Origin: Allohoeflea poritis | Lineage (GTDB): Bacteria > Pseudomonadota > Alphaproteobacteria > Rhizobiales > Rhizobiaceae | DNA length: 64,000 nt | Assembly (NCBI RefSeq): GCF_027889715.1 | Contig: NZ_JAPJZH010000007.1 | Coordinates: 1 to 64,000 of the forward strand | Reading direction: 5' to 3' | Shown: piece after piece, positions 62,876 through 64,000 of the stretch | Position numbering within the stretch: position 1 is the first letter of the stretch | How the letters are laid out: each line of letters begins with the position of its first letter | Notes under the pieces: generated by a model | Told to the model about the DNA's origin: nothing | Seen by the model: only the letters and a program-made list of their open reading frames with translations | Database searches by the model: none | Position numbers and translations under genes: made by a program

Positions 62876-63813
62876 CAGAAATTGACCCGGTCGCCGCCCT
62901 TGAGGTCGAGGATGGCGCGCGCATCGTCCGGCGAGGCGATTTCCATTCCAAGTTCTTCGAGGATGGTCCTGATCTTGCGCACCTGCTCCGCGTTCGACTG
63001 GGCGAGCTGTCCCCTGGCGATGAAGAGCGAATCCTCAAGCCCGACCCGGACATTGCCGCCCATCATGGCGGCCTGGGTGATGAAGGGCATCTGGAAGCGC
63101 CCGGCGGCAAGCACCGACCAGACATAATCGTCGCCGAACAGCCGGTCCGCCGTCTGCTTCATGAACATGACATTTTCCATGTCGGCGCCGATGCCGCCGA
63201 GAATGCCGAAGATCGACTGGACCAGGAAAGGCGGCTTGATGAGGCCGGCATCGACGAAATGCGCCAGATTGTAAAGATGCCCGATATCGTAGCATTCATG
63301 CTCGAAGCGCGTGCCGCAGCCCTCGCCGAGCCGCTCGAGGATCATGCGGATATCCTTGAAGGTGTTGCGGAAGATGAAGTCCTCGCTGCCGGCCAGAAAC
63401 TGCGGCTCCCACGGATATTTCCAGCTCGGATATTTGTCGGCCAGCGGATGCAGCGAGAAGTTCATCGAACCCATATTGAGCGAGCACATTTCAGGTTCGG
63501 CGCGCAGCGGCGCGGCAAGGCGCTCCTCCACCGTCATGCCGAGCCCGCCGCCCGTGGTGATATTGATGACCGCGTTGGTCGCCTGCTTGATGCGCGGCAG
63601 GAACTGCATGAAGACGTCGGGATCGGGCGTCGGGCGGCCGTCTTCGGGATTGCGCGCATGCAGGTGCAGGATCGAGGCGCCGGCCTCGGCCGCATCGATG
63701 GATTGCTGGGCAATCTCGTCCGGCGTCACCGGCAGATTAGCGGACATGGTCGGCGTATGAATGCCGCCGGTGACCGCGCAGGTGACAATCACCTTCTTCA
63801 TTTTCTGAGCCAT
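62875..63813 (-). CDS. DUF849 / BKACE beta-keto acid cleavage enzyme (long form)
   Basis: 312 aa. VIVTCAVTGGIHTPTMSANL at the start, ASILHLHARNPEDGRPTPDP (metal histidines about 46-48), INITTGGGLGMTVEERLAAP and VRVGLEDSLFIARGQLA near the end. Distinct from the 258-aa family member at 49649. AGGAGGCCACC ahead of ATG. With SMP-30 and the cyclase-family protein it suggests degradation of a compound to a beta-keto acid that is then cleaved with acetyl-CoA. Confidence 0.9.
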   Translation of the reverse strand: MAQKMKKVIVTCAVTGGIHTPTMSANLPVTPDEIAQQSIDAAEAGASILHLHARNPEDGRPTPDPDVFMQFLPRIKQATNAVINITTGGGLGMTVEERLAAPLRAEPEMCSLNMGSMNFSLHPLADKYPSWKYPWEPQFLAGSEDFIFRNTFKDIRMILERLGEGCGTRFEHECYDIGHLYNLAHFVDAGLIKPPFLVQSIFGILGGIGADMENVMFMKQTADRLFGDDYVWSVLAAGRFQMPFITQAAMMGGNVRVGLEDSLFIARGQLAQSNAEQVRKIRTILEELGMEIASPDDARAILDLKGGDRVNF

Positions 63814-63822
63814 GGTGGCCTC

Positions 63823-64000
63823 CTATTCGTTGAAAATCGCGACGGCGCGGGTGAAGCCCGCCGAGCCGCCCTTGATCTTGTAGGGGAAGCAGGCGATCTC
63901 GTAGCCGCTCGGCGGCAGTGTCTCGAGATTGGTCAGCTTCTCGATGTGGCAGTAGCCGATCTCCATGCCGGCCCGGTGCCCCTCCCAGATGATGCTTGCA
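63823..64000 (-). CDS. Cyclase family protein, C-terminal part (cut by window edge)
   Basis: Only the last 58 codons are visible; the gene begins beyond 64000. The tail EGHRAGMEIGYCHIEKLTNL and the following IACFPYKIKGGSAGFTRAV match PF04199 cyclase/kynurenine-formamidase-like hydrolases. It is 9 bp ahead of the BKACE start region, same strand, so part of the same operon. Confidence 0.8.
   Translation of the reverse strand, partial: ASIIWEGHRAGMEIGYCHIEKLTNLETLPPSGYEIACFPYKIKGGSAGFTRAVAIFNE

Noticed and set aside
1-64000. CRISPR arrays, tRNA or rRNA genes, phage structural genes
   Set aside because: None was recognised by eye. A tRNA scan and repeat finder could not be run, so a single tRNA could have been missed.

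Overview
The window is high-GC, densely packed, operon-rich DNA that looks chromosomal. The best fit is an alphaproteobacterium of the Rhizobiales/Hyphomicrobiales (Phyllobacteriaceae or Rhizobiaceae-like). Supporting signs are a bioB-F-D-A-Z biotin operon ending in bioZ, many ABC and TRAP uptake operons each with its own one-component regulator, two DUF849 (BKACE) enzymes and a SMP-30 lactonase. No rRNA, tRNA, CRISPR array or intact transposase was seen. The only hint of a mobile element is a pair of degenerate repeats at the extreme left edge.

Layout. 0.15-2.9 kb: an alpha/beta-hydrolase/glycosyltransferase fusion and its TetR regulator, then an AGCS amino-acid symporter (3.1-4.5 kb). 4.6-14.8 kb: a peptide/amide uptake and breakdown group (MDR oxidoreductase, M28-like peptidase, IclR regulator, Asp/Glu/hydantoin racemase, five-gene Opp/Dpp-type ABC transporter). 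An identical 17-bp motif lies in front of both the peptidase and the racemase/IclR genes, so these look like one regulon. 15.1-17.2 kb: an orphan Prim-Pol-domain protein, a GT2 glycosyltransferase and an unknown membrane-anchored protein. 17.3-26.3 kb: a GntR(FCD) regulator and an operon with a TIGR04076-like protein, an aldo/keto reductase, a complete Liv-type ABC transporter and an aldo/keto reductase-RidA fusion. 26.3-33.7 kb (minus strand): lacI, a CUT1 sugar ABC transporter and an ADP-ribosylglycohydrolase-fold enzyme. 34.0-44.5 kb: a LysR regulator diverging from a nine-gene operon: TorT-like/CUT2 transporter, pxpA, BCCP, biotin carboxylase, pxpB, pxpC and a GABA-type aminotransferase. 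44.6-49.6 kb: bioBFDAZ. 49.6-50.4 kb: a BKACE gene. 50.7-55.7 kb: two converging operons: PqqD-like, lasso-B2-like peptidase and HprK-like kinase on the plus strand; AMP-ligase, GNAT, ACP and nucleotidyltransferase on the minus strand. 56.0-61.3 kb: RpiR regulator, TAXI-TRAP transporter, universal stress protein. 61.35-64 kb (minus): OsmC, SMP-30, BKACE and a truncated cyclase-family gene.

Most notable points: (1) the solute-binding protein at 9259-10905 has its SBP_bac_5 fold in circularly permuted order; (2) the 35.3-44.5 kb operon assembles a split urea-carboxylase-like enzyme (BC + BCCP + KipI/KipA homologues) with PxpA, a transporter and a GABA-type transaminase, which suggests ATP-driven opening and breakdown of a lactam or related amide; (3) the 50.7-55.7 kb region has RiPP leader-recognition, protease and kinase functions facing an acyl-ligase/ACP/GNAT/nucleotidyltransferase operon, with no lasso cyclase and no obvious precursor; (4) an apparent ATT start codon for the permease at 10934; (5) a stem-loop just behind or at every solute-binding-protein gene examined. 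Several starts were re-chosen from ribosome binding sites or operators and are noted in each entry.
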